A stretch of 19,852 nucleotides of DNA from CAYVOX01 sp964453035. GTDB taxonomy: Bacteria; Chloroflexota; Anaerolineae; Anaerolineales; Anaerolineaceae. Below, one piece after another: positions 1 to 7,569 of the stretch. Location of the stretch: NCBI GenBank assembly GCA_964453035.1, contig CAYVOX010000048.1, forward strand, positions 1 through 19,852. Reading direction: 5' to 3'. The notes beneath the pieces are model-generated. The model saw nothing but the letters and a program-made list of their open reading frames with translations, ran no database searches and had not been told where the DNA came from. Within the stretch, counting starts at the first letter, position 1, and every line of letters starts with the position of its first letter. Position numbers and translations under genes: made by a program.

Positions 1-145
1 CTTCCATGCGGCCGGGCTGCATCTGGCGCACCATCCGAGAAAGGGGCACCGCCGGGGCAAATTCCAGCGGCATGCCCAGGGCATCCCCGGCGGCAGCGCC
101 CACCATCACGCCGCGCAGGCGGTCAAGGGTGTCATCTGAGATCAT
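1..145 (-). CDS. ADP-ribosylglycohydrolase family protein, N-terminal fragment
   Basis: Only the first 48 residues lie in the window; the rest runs off the left edge. The protein begins MISDDTLDRLRGVMVGAAAG and continues GDALGMPLEF. The G-x-A-x-GDALG-x-P-x-EF pattern is the N-terminal signature of the ADP-ribosylglycohydrolase (DraG/ARH) family. These metal-dependent enzymes remove ADP-ribose from proteins or small molecules, or are relatives with other substrates. The ATG at 145-143 overlaps the TGA of the upstream glycosyltransferase as ATGA, so it is the last visible member of the coupled operon. There is no clear Shine-Dalgarno, which fits translational coupling. The metal ligands found later in the family cannot be checked here, so activity and substrate are unknown. 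Confidence 0.85.
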   Translation of the reverse strand, partial: MISDDTLDRLRGVMVGAAAGDALGMPLEFAPAVPLSRMVRQMQPGRME

Positions 146-1356
146 AGGCCAGCCAACCTGTCATAGAAAACTTGAGCCTGGGCGCGCACAAAATTAATCT
201 CAGCCCGTTCGCGGATGAGCTCAAGGTTACGTTCCGCCGCAGATTGGCGCAGCCGTGGGCTTTCCAGCGCCAGCAGCAGCGCTTCTGCCAGCGATTGCGG
301 TTTATCCGCTTCCACCACCAGCCCATTCTGGCCGGGGGTTATCCACTCGCGCAGCGATTCGAGGTCGCCAACGATGGGGAAACAACCGCAGGCCATGGCT
401 TCCAGCAGGGTGTTGGGTGTGCCGTCGTGAATGGATACCGAGACGGTGATATCCGCCATGTGGAACAAATCCCACAGGTCAGCCTGCGAGAGGTGCGGCA
501 GCAGGCGCACGGCGCGGCCAATTTTGTACTGGTTAACCCATTGCACCGCCTGGGGCTGGTCTTCCATCGCCGGACAGGCAAAGCACACCTCGGGCCGATG
601 CTGCAGTACCAGCGGAATAGCCTGAAAGAACACGTCATTGCGCACGTAATCGGGCCGCAAACCGCGTGGATTGACCACCAGCGGCACGCCGGCGGGCAGA
701 GATTGCTCCAGCGGGTGATTGGACTGGCTGCGGATGCGCCCAATCTCCGCCAGGTCCACGCCGCCCCCACCGGGCAGCACCAGCATGGGGCGCTGCGCCG
801 AAAAACCCCACAGCTGCGCCAGGCGAAGGTCGCGACGGGCATCTGCCAGCAAACCGGCAGCGCGGCGCAGGGTGGCTTTCGTCCAGGAACGCATCAGCGG
901 CGTGCGGTGGCCGTGCAGGGTCAATTCATTGCCCCACACGGTGACGGCCAGTGGCACGGGCGGCTGAGCCGCGGCTGCCAGCATACCCTCAAAGGGGATG
1001 CGGAAGGCGTGCACCACGTCAGGGCTGCTGGCGGCGATGATCCGTCGCAACTTACCAGCATAATACGGCAGGCTGAGCGGTCCAAGCCAGTAACGCCCGT
1101 ACTGGAACAACGCCCTGGCCCGCTTGACCAGCTGCCGCCCTACCCCACCCGTACTGGCTTTCCCGGAGCGCTGCCCGGCAATCCCTCCGCCCAGGCTGCC
1201 AAAAGCCACCGGCACCACATGAAAGCCCTCCAGCCCATCGGGCTGCGTGCAGGCGTAGGTAGAGACCAGGGTGACGCGGTGCTGCATCGCCAGCAGGGCG
1301 CGCAGCCAGGATCTGGCAGTGGGCGAGCGCCCATCCGCGACGATGAGAATATGCAC
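142..1356 (-). CDS. GT4-like glycosyltransferase (GT-B fold)
   Basis: This 404-residue protein starts at a GTG that shares one base with the TAG of the upstream gene (TAGTG). It has the two-domain layout of GT-B retaining glycosyltransferases. The N-terminal Rossmann half begins HILIVADG, a linker near residues 194-200 contains LPGGGG, and the C-terminal nucleotide-sugar domain includes HDGTPNTLLEAMACG at about 310-324. In GT4 enzymes the donor site usually has an E-x7-E pair. Here the pair appears as D311 and E319, a conservative change at the first position. It probably transfers a sugar from a nucleotide donor to a lipid or polysaccharide acceptor at the cytoplasmic face. No membrane segment is evident. 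The neighbouring gene is a second GT4-like enzyme, so the two may act in sequence. Donor and acceptor cannot be told. Confidence 0.88.
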   Translation of the reverse strand: MHILIVADGRSPTARSWLRALLAMQHRVTLVSTYACTQPDGLEGFHVVPVAFGSLGGGIAGQRSGKASTGGVGRQLVKRARALFQYGRYWLGPLSLPYYAGKLRRIIAASSPDVVHAFRIPFEGMLAAAAQPPVPLAVTVWGNELTLHGHRTPLMRSWTKATLRRAAGLLADARRDLRLAQLWGFSAQRPMLVLPGGGGVDLAEIGRIRSQSNHPLEQSLPAGVPLVVNPRGLRPDYVRNDVFFQAIPLVLQHRPEVCFACPAMEDQPQAVQWVNQYKIGRAVRLLPHLSQADLWDLFHMADITVSVSIHDGTPNTLLEAMACGCFPIVGDLESLREWITPGQNGLVVEADKPQSLAEALLLALESPRLRQSAAERNLELIRERAEINFVRAQAQVFYDRLAGL

Positions 1357-2459
1357 TAGCGGCTCACGCTTTCTACGGCGCGGGTAAACACCTGCACCAT
1401 CGACTCAAGATTCACTTCTTCGCTCACAACCCGGTAAGATTCTAACCCCATCTGGCGCAAGCGCGGCGCATTCGCCAATGCCTGTCGCAAAATATCGCGC
1501 AGGGCAGCCTCATCCCCCGGCGGAGCCAGCCAGCCGTTGCCCGGGCGCACCAGGTCAGCCTGGGTGCCGTCACCCTCCGCCACCACCACCGGCAAAGCGT
1601 AAGACATGGCCTGCTGCACCGCCAGCCCGCCGGTGCCCGGCAGCACAAAAAGGTCCGCCTGTGCAAAAAGCGGCTCCAGTTCCGCGCCGTGCCGCGCCCC
1701 CCAGAACTGCGCCGCCGGGTAAACCACCTGTGCCAGGGATTGCAACTCACCCCTCGCAGGACCGTCGCCCACAATCCACAGGCGCGGCTGGCTTTCGGGC
1801 GGCAGGCCAGCGCAGGCGCGCAGCAGCACATCCAGGCGCTTGCGTGTCTGCAGCCGCCCCACGAAGAGCAGCAGTGCTCCCTGCGCGTCAAAAACGGGCG
1901 GGCGCTGCGGAGCGGGATGCGCCGGGCGAGGCGCCACCGCATTAGGTGCCACAAAAACGCGTTGCTCCGGGGCGCCCAGCGCGCGGTACTGCGCCGCGCC
2001 TTGAGTAGAATAAGCGATGAGGGCATCAAACTGGCGGATGAACCCCCGCCACAGCGCCAGCTTCAACCCCGCCAGCCTGCCCCCGGGCTTTGGCGCTCCC
2101 AGCCCCCAGCCGATAACCGGCCTGCCGCGAGCGTGCATCCAGCGCACGGCAGCAGGGGTAGCCAGGTAGCGCGGATTGGCTTCCACCACCAGCGCCTGCG
2201 GTTGCCAGGCCTGCAACCAGTCCACCAGCCCGCCTTGCCAGCACAAATAGGCTTTGCCAGAGAAGATATGCCGGTTGCGCGCCGCGCTGAATTGCGCCGC
2301 GCGCAGTGGCTGGCGTCCCTCCACCATCTCATCCGGGCGCGGTTCACCGGCAAACACCGAGAGGCCGTTCTCGCAAACCTGCGCCAGCGTATCCATAAAG
2401 ACCCGCCGGTAATCCGGCAGGACGCGCTGCTGCAAGCCGAGACGCAACTGGATGCTCAC
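1356..2459 (-). CDS. GT4-like glycosyltransferase with altered donor-site glutamates
   Basis: This 367-residue protein starts at GTG and overlaps the sbcC stop as GTGA. The C-terminal half is clearly a Glycos_transf_1 domain: LFVGRLQTRKRLDVLLRA at about 198-215, LWIVGDGP at 227-234, and LPGTGGLAVQQAMSYALP at 273-290. In most GT4 enzymes the residue before the AM(A) motif is a glutamate. Here it is Q283, and the position eight residues earlier is G275, so neither usual glutamate of the E-x7-E pair is present. The GTGGLA version of this loop occurs in some exopolysaccharide glycosyltransferases (recalled, not checked), so the first change may be a subfamily trait. The Q at the second position looks less usual. 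It probably acts on the same glycan or glycolipid as the next gene. Start confidence is moderate because no strong ribosome site is visible. Confidence 0.85.
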   Translation of the reverse strand: MSIQLRLGLQQRVLPDYRRVFMDTLAQVCENGLSVFAGEPRPDEMVEGRQPLRAAQFSAARNRHIFSGKAYLCWQGGLVDWLQAWQPQALVVEANPRYLATPAAVRWMHARGRPVIGWGLGAPKPGGRLAGLKLALWRGFIRQFDALIAYSTQGAAQYRALGAPEQRVFVAPNAVAPRPAHPAPQRPPVFDAQGALLLFVGRLQTRKRLDVLLRACAGLPPESQPRLWIVGDGPARGELQSLAQVVYPAAQFWGARHGAELEPLFAQADLFVLPGTGGLAVQQAMSYALPVVVAEGDGTQADLVRPGNGWLAPPGDEAALRDILRQALANAPRLRQMGLESYRVVSEEVNLESMVQVFTRAVESVSR

Positions 2460-5023
2460 GCCACGCTCACCCGCGAACCCTGCGGCGTCTTTTCCACTTC
2501 AATGCGCGCCGGGAAGTGGTCTTTAAGCTCTTCAAGGTGGGTGATAACCAGCACCTTGGCAAAATCCGGGCGCACCATGTTGAGCGCTTCCAGCAGGCGC
2601 TGGCGCCCATCGGCATCCTGCGAGCCGAAGCCCTCGTCAATGACCAGCATTTGCAGCCGCGCGCCGGCGCGCCGCGCCAGAACGCGCGAGAGCGCCAGCC
2701 GTATGGCGAAGTTGATACGAAAAGCCTCACCGCCAGAGAATAGTTCATATTCGCGTTCACCGTTGGCATCGGCAATAAAAATATCCAGCGTCTCCCGCTG
2801 CCCGCTGCGGTTCTTATCCTTGTAATCCTTGACGGTGTTGAAGCGCACCGACATACTGCCCCCTGAAAGCCGGTCAAGCAGGTCGTTGGCCTGCGCTTCA
2901 ATCTCCGGCAGCACCTGTTCGATGAGCAAAGACGGCACCCCGTCCTTGCTGAAGGCGCGCTCAAGCGCCTTAAGGCGGGCAATCTGGCGGGTGACGCCTT
3001 CGCGGCTGGCGCTCAGCGCCGCTTGCTGCTGGCGAATGTTCTTCAGCACCTCCACAGCCTGTTTTGCGCCGCCCACCTCTGAGCGCAGGCGGTTTTCCTG
3101 ATCCTGCAGGTCGCGTACCTCATCCTCAATTTCCAGCAAGTCCGGCAATTGAGCTTCTTCCGCATCGTACTCGCTCTTAGACTTTTGATACGCCGACTGG
3201 CGGGCATCCGCCTGCCATTCTTCATCCGCCACCTGTTTCACCAATCCCTCAATCTGGCGCTGCAACGGCTCCAGCGCAGCCCGGGCCGCATCCAGGTCGC
3301 GCAATTGTTTTTCGCTGTCGCGCCCTACCTTCTCCGCCTGGCTCACGGCGGCATGCGCAGCCGGGTCGTAACCCAGCGCGCGCAGCGCTTCATCCATAGC
3401 TGCCAGGCTGGCTCGCTCCGCGTGAGCGTAATCCTCTTCAGCCAGGATGCGGCGCACCTCTGCCAGGCGCAGCGCCGGACCGTGCTGCCAGGTATCCACC
3501 TGCTCGCGGTTCTGGCGTAAACGCTCAGCCAGGGCCGAGATTTTACTGGTCAGGGTGCGCTGCTCGCCCTGCTCCAACCCGCGCAGGGATTTAAGGTTGA
3601 TGCGCAGCATCTCAAGCTGCTGGTCAACCTGCAGCATTTGCTCCTTATTGGCGCGGTACGCATCACCCATCTGTTTGCCCTGCGCCCTCAGGTCTTCCAG
3701 CAGGGTTTGCCGGTCCGCCGGGCTGAGCGGCTGCCCACACAGCGGGCACGCGGCTTCCTCCACAGCCTCCAGGCGTTTAATACGCTCCTCCAACACCTTC
3801 ATCTCACCACTCAACTGCTGGTTCCTGGCCTTCAGGTCGGCATTGGTATCCTGATAGGCGGTTTGCCGGTCATTGAGTTCCGGCACGCGAGCCAGTTGCC
3901 CGTTGAGCGTCTCAATGGCAGATTGTGCCGCTTCCAGTTCAGCCGCCAGCGCGGGAATACCCGCTTCCAGTTGCGCGGCAACAGCCTGCTGCTCGGTGAG
4001 CCGCTTAGCATCCAGTTCCAGCAGGGAGCGCTGTTTATCAATCTCCGCCAGCACCTTATCACGCTCAGCCTGCTGCTGCGTAAAGCGCGAGGCAACCCCT
4101 TCCAGGCGCTCCAGTTCAACACGAGCTTCCTGCCAGCATTGGTAGGTGGCTCTAATCTCCTGCTCGGCAGCCAGCTGCGCCTGATAGCCCTGCTGCTCCT
4201 TCTGGCGGGCTTCCAGCTGCGCCCGGCTTGTCTCCAGCCGATGTTGCACTTCTTCCGCCTGGCCCCGGAGTAATTCCACCATTTCGCCGCGCCTCTTCAG
4301 AGAATCTTCCAGGCGGTGCAGCGCTTCCAGTTGCTTCTGGCGCGCCTCACGCAGGTTTTGTGATGTCTTAAGATCGCTTTCCAACCGCGCCAGTCGCTCG
4401 CGGCGCGCGGGTTCCTGTTCTATTTCGCCGTTATACTCCTTCATGCGGGCATCCAACCCGGCAAGTTCATGCTCCTGCGCCTTGCGCTGCTCGGCAGCCC
4501 GCTCTTTGTAAACCTCCCAGATTTCCAACCCAAGGATGGTGCTGAGAATGCGCTTGCGGTCGCCCGGACCCTGCTGTGTAAACTGGTCAGCCTTGCCCTG
4601 CAGGAAGAAGGAGGCATTGATGAAGGTGTTGTAATCCAGGCGCAGGGTGTGGCAAATGCGCGCTTCGGTGGCGCGCAGCGTGCTCTCGGTAAGCGCCCGC
4701 CATTTGCCCTCCGCATCCTGGATGTGAAATTCCAGCAACGCAGATTTTTCACGCGGCTTGGTGCGCTGCACGCGGTAGGTGTTGCCCTCGTAGGAGAAGA
4801 CGTAAGTAACCTCAGCGGCTTTGTTTGCCTTACTGGTGTTGAGGATGGATTCATCCTTGCGCCGCGCCTGCCCGAACAAAGCCCAGGTGATGGCATCCAG
4901 CAGCGAGGATTTGCCCGCGCCGTTAGCTCCTGAAATGCACGCCATATCAAACCCGGTGAAGTCCAGCTCCACCGGCTGCAGATAGGAGAGAAAGCCCGAA
5001 ATACGCAGCGAAAGGGGGATCAT
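2456..5023 (-). CDS. sbcC: SbcC/Rad50-type DNA repair ATPase
   Basis: This 855-residue SMC-like ATPase is the partner of the SbcD nuclease in processing DNA ends, hairpins and protein-blocked breaks. The N-terminal lobe has the Walker A loop GANGAGKS at residues 32-39. Long Glu/Gln/Arg-rich coiled coils flank a zinc hook CPLC at C426-C429. The C-terminal lobe contains the ABC signature FSGGEAFRINFAIRLALS near 765, the Walker B stretch LQMLVIDEGFGSQDADG near 790, and a switch histidine in VITHLEEL. It is shorter than the Escherichia coli protein (about 1,050 residues), mainly from shorter coiled coils, but all catalytic parts are present. The ATG at 5023 follows a good GGAGGAG site eight bases upstream and overlaps the previous stop as ATGA. 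The sbcD gene is in the same operon but one gene removed. Confidence 0.96.
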   Translation of the reverse strand: MIPLSLRISGFLSYLQPVELDFTGFDMACISGANGAGKSSLLDAITWALFGQARRKDESILNTSKANKAAEVTYVFSYEGNTYRVQRTKPREKSALLEFHIQDAEGKWRALTESTLRATEARICHTLRLDYNTFINASFFLQGKADQFTQQGPGDRKRILSTILGLEIWEVYKERAAEQRKAQEHELAGLDARMKEYNGEIEQEPARRERLARLESDLKTSQNLREARQKQLEALHRLEDSLKRRGEMVELLRGQAEEVQHRLETSRAQLEARQKEQQGYQAQLAAEQEIRATYQCWQEARVELERLEGVASRFTQQQAERDKVLAEIDKQRSLLELDAKRLTEQQAVAAQLEAGIPALAAELEAAQSAIETLNGQLARVPELNDRQTAYQDTNADLKARNQQLSGEMKVLEERIKRLEAVEEAACPLCGQPLSPADRQTLLEDLRAQGKQMGDAYRANKEQMLQVDQQLEMLRINLKSLRGLEQGEQRTLTSKISALAERLRQNREQVDTWQHGPALRLAEVRRILAEEDYAHAERASLAAMDEALRALGYDPAAHAAVSQAEKVGRDSEKQLRDLDAARAALEPLQRQIEGLVKQVADEEWQADARQSAYQKSKSEYDAEEAQLPDLLEIEDEVRDLQDQENRLRSEVGGAKQAVEVLKNIRQQQAALSASREGVTRQIARLKALERAFSKDGVPSLLIEQVLPEIEAQANDLLDRLSGGSMSVRFNTVKDYKDKNRSGQRETLDIFIADANGEREYELFSGGEAFRINFAIRLALSRVLARRAGARLQMLVIDEGFGSQDADGRQRLLEALNMVRPDFAKVLVITHLEELKDHFPARIEVEKTPQGSRVSVA

Positions 5024-6330
5024 TGCGGCTGCTCCTCCACCAGGCGTGCCAGAACCTTATCCACGCGCCGCCCATCCATATCCAGCACCTCAAAGCGCCA
5101 GCCCTTCCAGTCAAATGATTGTCCCACCGCCGGAATGGCCCCCAGCTGGCTCATCATCAGGCCGCCCACCGTCTGGTAGCCGATGCGGTCTTCCTCAGGC
5201 AGTTCATCCAATTTGAGCACCTCTTTCAATTCATCCACCTGGTAGAGCCCATCAATCAGCAAGGAGCCGTCCGGGCGGCGTACCACCGGGGGTTCCTGGG
5301 TTTTTCCCGGGCTGCTAATCTCGCCGACAATCGAGCCGAGGATATCCACCAGCGTCACCATGCCCAGCAAACCGCCATATTCATCAATGACCAGCGCCAG
5401 GTGGTCGCGGTTGTTCTTAAGCAGTTCAAGCGCCTCCAGCGCAGGGGTGCTCTCGGGGATGAAGGTGGCCTGGCGCAGCAGGGATTGAACATCCCCCTTG
5501 CCCGCTTGCCCGTGGCGCACGATAAGATCGCGCGCTTCCAGGATGCCCAGCACGTTATCCAGGCTGCCGCGTCCCACCGGGAAGCGGGTGTGGCTGCTTT
5601 CCACCACTTTGCGCAGAATTTCCTCGTAGGGTTCGTCCAGGTCCAGCCACACAATCTCGGTGCGCGGGGTCAGCAGGGCGCTGATCATCCGGTCGCTCAA
5701 CCGGAAAACCCCCTCCACCATATCCTGCTCGGCTTCCTCAAAAATGCCCTCCTGCCTGCCCTGTTCCAGCAGCACTTTCACCTCTTCCTCGGTGACGGCT
5801 GGCACGCTCCTGGGGTCAATCCCCATCATCCGCAATCCTGAATCGGTAGAAAAGCCCAGAAAGCGCACCAGCGGAGCCGTCAGCCATGCCAGCGCCGCCA
5901 TCGGACGGGCCATCTGCACGGCGATGCGCTCCGGGTTGGAAAGCGCCAGCCGCTTGGGGATGAGTTCTCCCAGCACCAGCGAAAAATAGGTGATGACCAT
6001 CACAACAATCACCACGGCAATGGTCTTGCTGGCAGGCGCCAGGAAGGCGGATTGCGCCAGCAGGTGCGCTAACGGATCTGAGAGGGTGGCGCCGCCCACC
6101 GCGCCAGTGATGATGCCCACCAGGGTGATGCCAATCTGCACGGTAGCCAGCAGGCGCGAGGGGTTCTCCGCCAGGCGAACGGCGAGCGCGGCGCCCTTGC
6201 TGCCCTCGTCAATCAGCGCCTGCAGGCGGGCTTTTCGCGCTGAAAGCAGGGCAATCTCCGAAGTTGACAGCAGGCCGTTGATCAGCACCAGGCCGGTAAT
6301 GAGCAATATTTCAACAAAAATATCCGTCAC
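5020..6330 (-). CDS. CorC/CNNM family membrane protein with CBS pair
   Basis: This 436-residue integral membrane protein belongs to the hemolysin C/CorC/CNNM family, linked to Mg2+ or Co2+ transport and homeostasis. In order it has a DUF21/CNNM membrane domain with hydrophobic spans at roughly 5-25, 63-83, 100-123 and 140-160, including the family motif LGELIPKRLAL at 120-130. Next is a tandem CBS pair at about 215-340 with LTPRTEIVWLD and VIDEYGGLLGMVTLVDILG. A CorC_HlyC domain closes the protein at about 350-430 (PDGSLLIDG, YQTVGGLMM). It starts at GTG, seven bases after GGGGAGG, and overlaps the sbcD stop as GTGA. Its own stop overlaps the sbcC start as ATGA. The CBS pair may sense adenine nucleotides. 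Its place between the two subunits of an Mn/Mg-dependent nuclease-ATPase is notable. Confidence 0.93.
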   Translation of the reverse strand: MTDIFVEILLITGLVLINGLLSTSEIALLSARKARLQALIDEGSKGAALAVRLAENPSRLLATVQIGITLVGIITGAVGGATLSDPLAHLLAQSAFLAPASKTIAVVIVVMVITYFSLVLGELIPKRLALSNPERIAVQMARPMAALAWLTAPLVRFLGFSTDSGLRMMGIDPRSVPAVTEEEVKVLLEQGRQEGIFEEAEQDMVEGVFRLSDRMISALLTPRTEIVWLDLDEPYEEILRKVVESSHTRFPVGRGSLDNVLGILEARDLIVRHGQAGKGDVQSLLRQATFIPESTPALEALELLKNNRDHLALVIDEYGGLLGMVTLVDILGSIVGEISSPGKTQEPPVVRRPDGSLLIDGLYQVDELKEVLKLDELPEEDRIGYQTVGGLMMSQLGAIPAVGQSFDWKGWRFEVLDMDGRRVDKVLARLVEEQPQ

Positions 6331-7568
6331 GCTTCATCCTCCCCAATATCCTCGCGCATCAGTTGCTCTGCCAGGCTGTGTAGGTCAGCCGTCTCGCCAG
6401 GCATGATCTTGGCAGAATCAAGATAGCGATCCAGCAGGTCAAGCGGGGTGAGGCTGCTGATGGCCTCGCCGCCAACCAGGCGCAGGCGCGCCTCCACCCG
6501 GGGCTGGCGCACCAGGTGAAACTCGAAAGCAGGCGCAGCGTATTCGCGCAGCGCCTGTTCATCCAGCATCGGCTCCAACTCGCGCGGGTAATCCAACTTC
6601 AGGCGCACCATCGCGTCGGTCATCTGCTCCGGGGAGGGCAGCGCCGCCATTGCCGCCGTCATGAAGTCCTCCCCCGTCTTAATCACCGCGCTGCGGTCAA
6701 TGAAGCGTCGCCCCTCCAATTTGCGCCATTCCACACGCGTTTTTCCGCGCTGCACGTGCGCGATAACGTAGAATTTCTCCTGGTCGGCTTCGCCATAATC
6801 CACCCGCTCAATAGAGCCCGGGTAAATCACCGGTGGGTGCTGGCCTTCATTCAGGTTCTGCGACTTGTGAATGTGACCGAGCGCCACATAATCCAGGCGC
6901 GAGTCACGCACCAGCGAGCCGGGCAGCACCAGGTCTCCGCCGAGGGATACGCTGCGCTCGCCGCCGTAAACTGCCCCCTGCACCGAGGCGTGCGCGGTGA
7001 GCACAGCGGGCAAGTCCGGGTTTAGCTGCTCCAGCCACGCCCTGATGAGCCCGGACAGGCGCGCCTCCATCTCCTCGTAAACTTTAGCCGGTTCCTCCCC
7101 GCTCAGGTCAAGCGCTGCCATCAAACCGGAGCGTGAAACCCACGGCAGGGCAATGAGTTGCAGCGGCAGCCCGCCGAGTTCGTCGGGTCCCAACAGCGCG
7201 GGGCGCCCCAGCACGGTGACGCGCGGCACCTGCAGCGTGTCATACTCCTGCAGGGCATGAGCCCGTCCGGCAGCCGGAGAAAGGTCGTGGTTTCCCACCA
7301 GCAGCAGCGTCGGGATGCCCGCCTGCGAGAGACGCATCACCCGCCGGCCCCATTCGCGCTGGAAGGTAGGAGCGGGGGTGCGGTCGCGGTAGGCGTCACC
7401 GGCAAAGATGACCAGGTCAACGCGCTCGGCGATGGCGGCATCCACAATCGTATCCAGCGCCTTGAGGAAATCCAGCACGCGCACCGGCAGCCCGGTTTCG
7501 GGGTCGTGCCGCCCGTGTGCAGCGATATCAATGTGAGCATCGGCAAAATGGAGGATTTTGAGCGTCAT
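6327..7568 (-). CDS. sbcD: SbcD/Mre11-type exonuclease
   Basis: This 413-residue calcineurin-like metallophosphoesterase is the nuclease subunit of the SbcCD complex. All family motifs are visible: FADAHID with D10 and H12, IFAGDAYRDR with D58, LLVGNHD with N93, H94 and D95, TAHASV with H193, and ALGHIHK with H232 and H234. Together these bind two metal ions, normally Mn2+, and support 3'-to-5' exonuclease and endonuclease activity. The region after about residue 270 should be the capping and SbcC-binding part. The ATG starts one base after the TGA of the upstream C39-like gene and has no close Shine-Dalgarno, so it probably depends on coupling. It ends within the GTGA overlap with the CorC-like gene. 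The sbcD-before-sbcC order is usual, but the gene between them is not. Confidence 0.95.
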   Translation of the reverse strand: MTLKILHFADAHIDIAAHGRHDPETGLPVRVLDFLKALDTIVDAAIAERVDLVIFAGDAYRDRTPAPTFQREWGRRVMRLSQAGIPTLLLVGNHDLSPAAGRAHALQEYDTLQVPRVTVLGRPALLGPDELGGLPLQLIALPWVSRSGLMAALDLSGEEPAKVYEEMEARLSGLIRAWLEQLNPDLPAVLTAHASVQGAVYGGERSVSLGGDLVLPGSLVRDSRLDYVALGHIHKSQNLNEGQHPPVIYPGSIERVDYGEADQEKFYVIAHVQRGKTRVEWRKLEGRRFIDRSAVIKTGEDFMTAAMAALPSPEQMTDAMVRLKLDYPRELEPMLDEQALREYAAPAFEFHLVRQPRVEARLRLVGGEAISSLTPLDLLDRYLDSAKIMPGETADLHSLAEQLMREDIGEDEA

Positions 7569-7569
7569 T

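Noticed and set aside
172..1359. A 395-residue open frame on the plus strand opposite the first glycosyltransferase
   Set aside because: Its translation is rich in His, Gln and Arg without any domain, and it mirrors the codon phase of a clear GT4 gene. It is an antisense shadow of GC-rich coding DNA.
1689..2825. A 378-residue plus-strand open frame spanning the second glycosyltransferase and the end of sbcC
   Set aside because: It crosses the boundary of two well-supported genes on the other strand, is low in complexity and has no recognisable domain or ribosome site.
3638..4273. Plus-strand open frame opposite the sbcC coiled coil
   Set aside because: Leu/Gln-rich text is the reverse reading of Glu/Gln/Leu heptads; there is no start signal.
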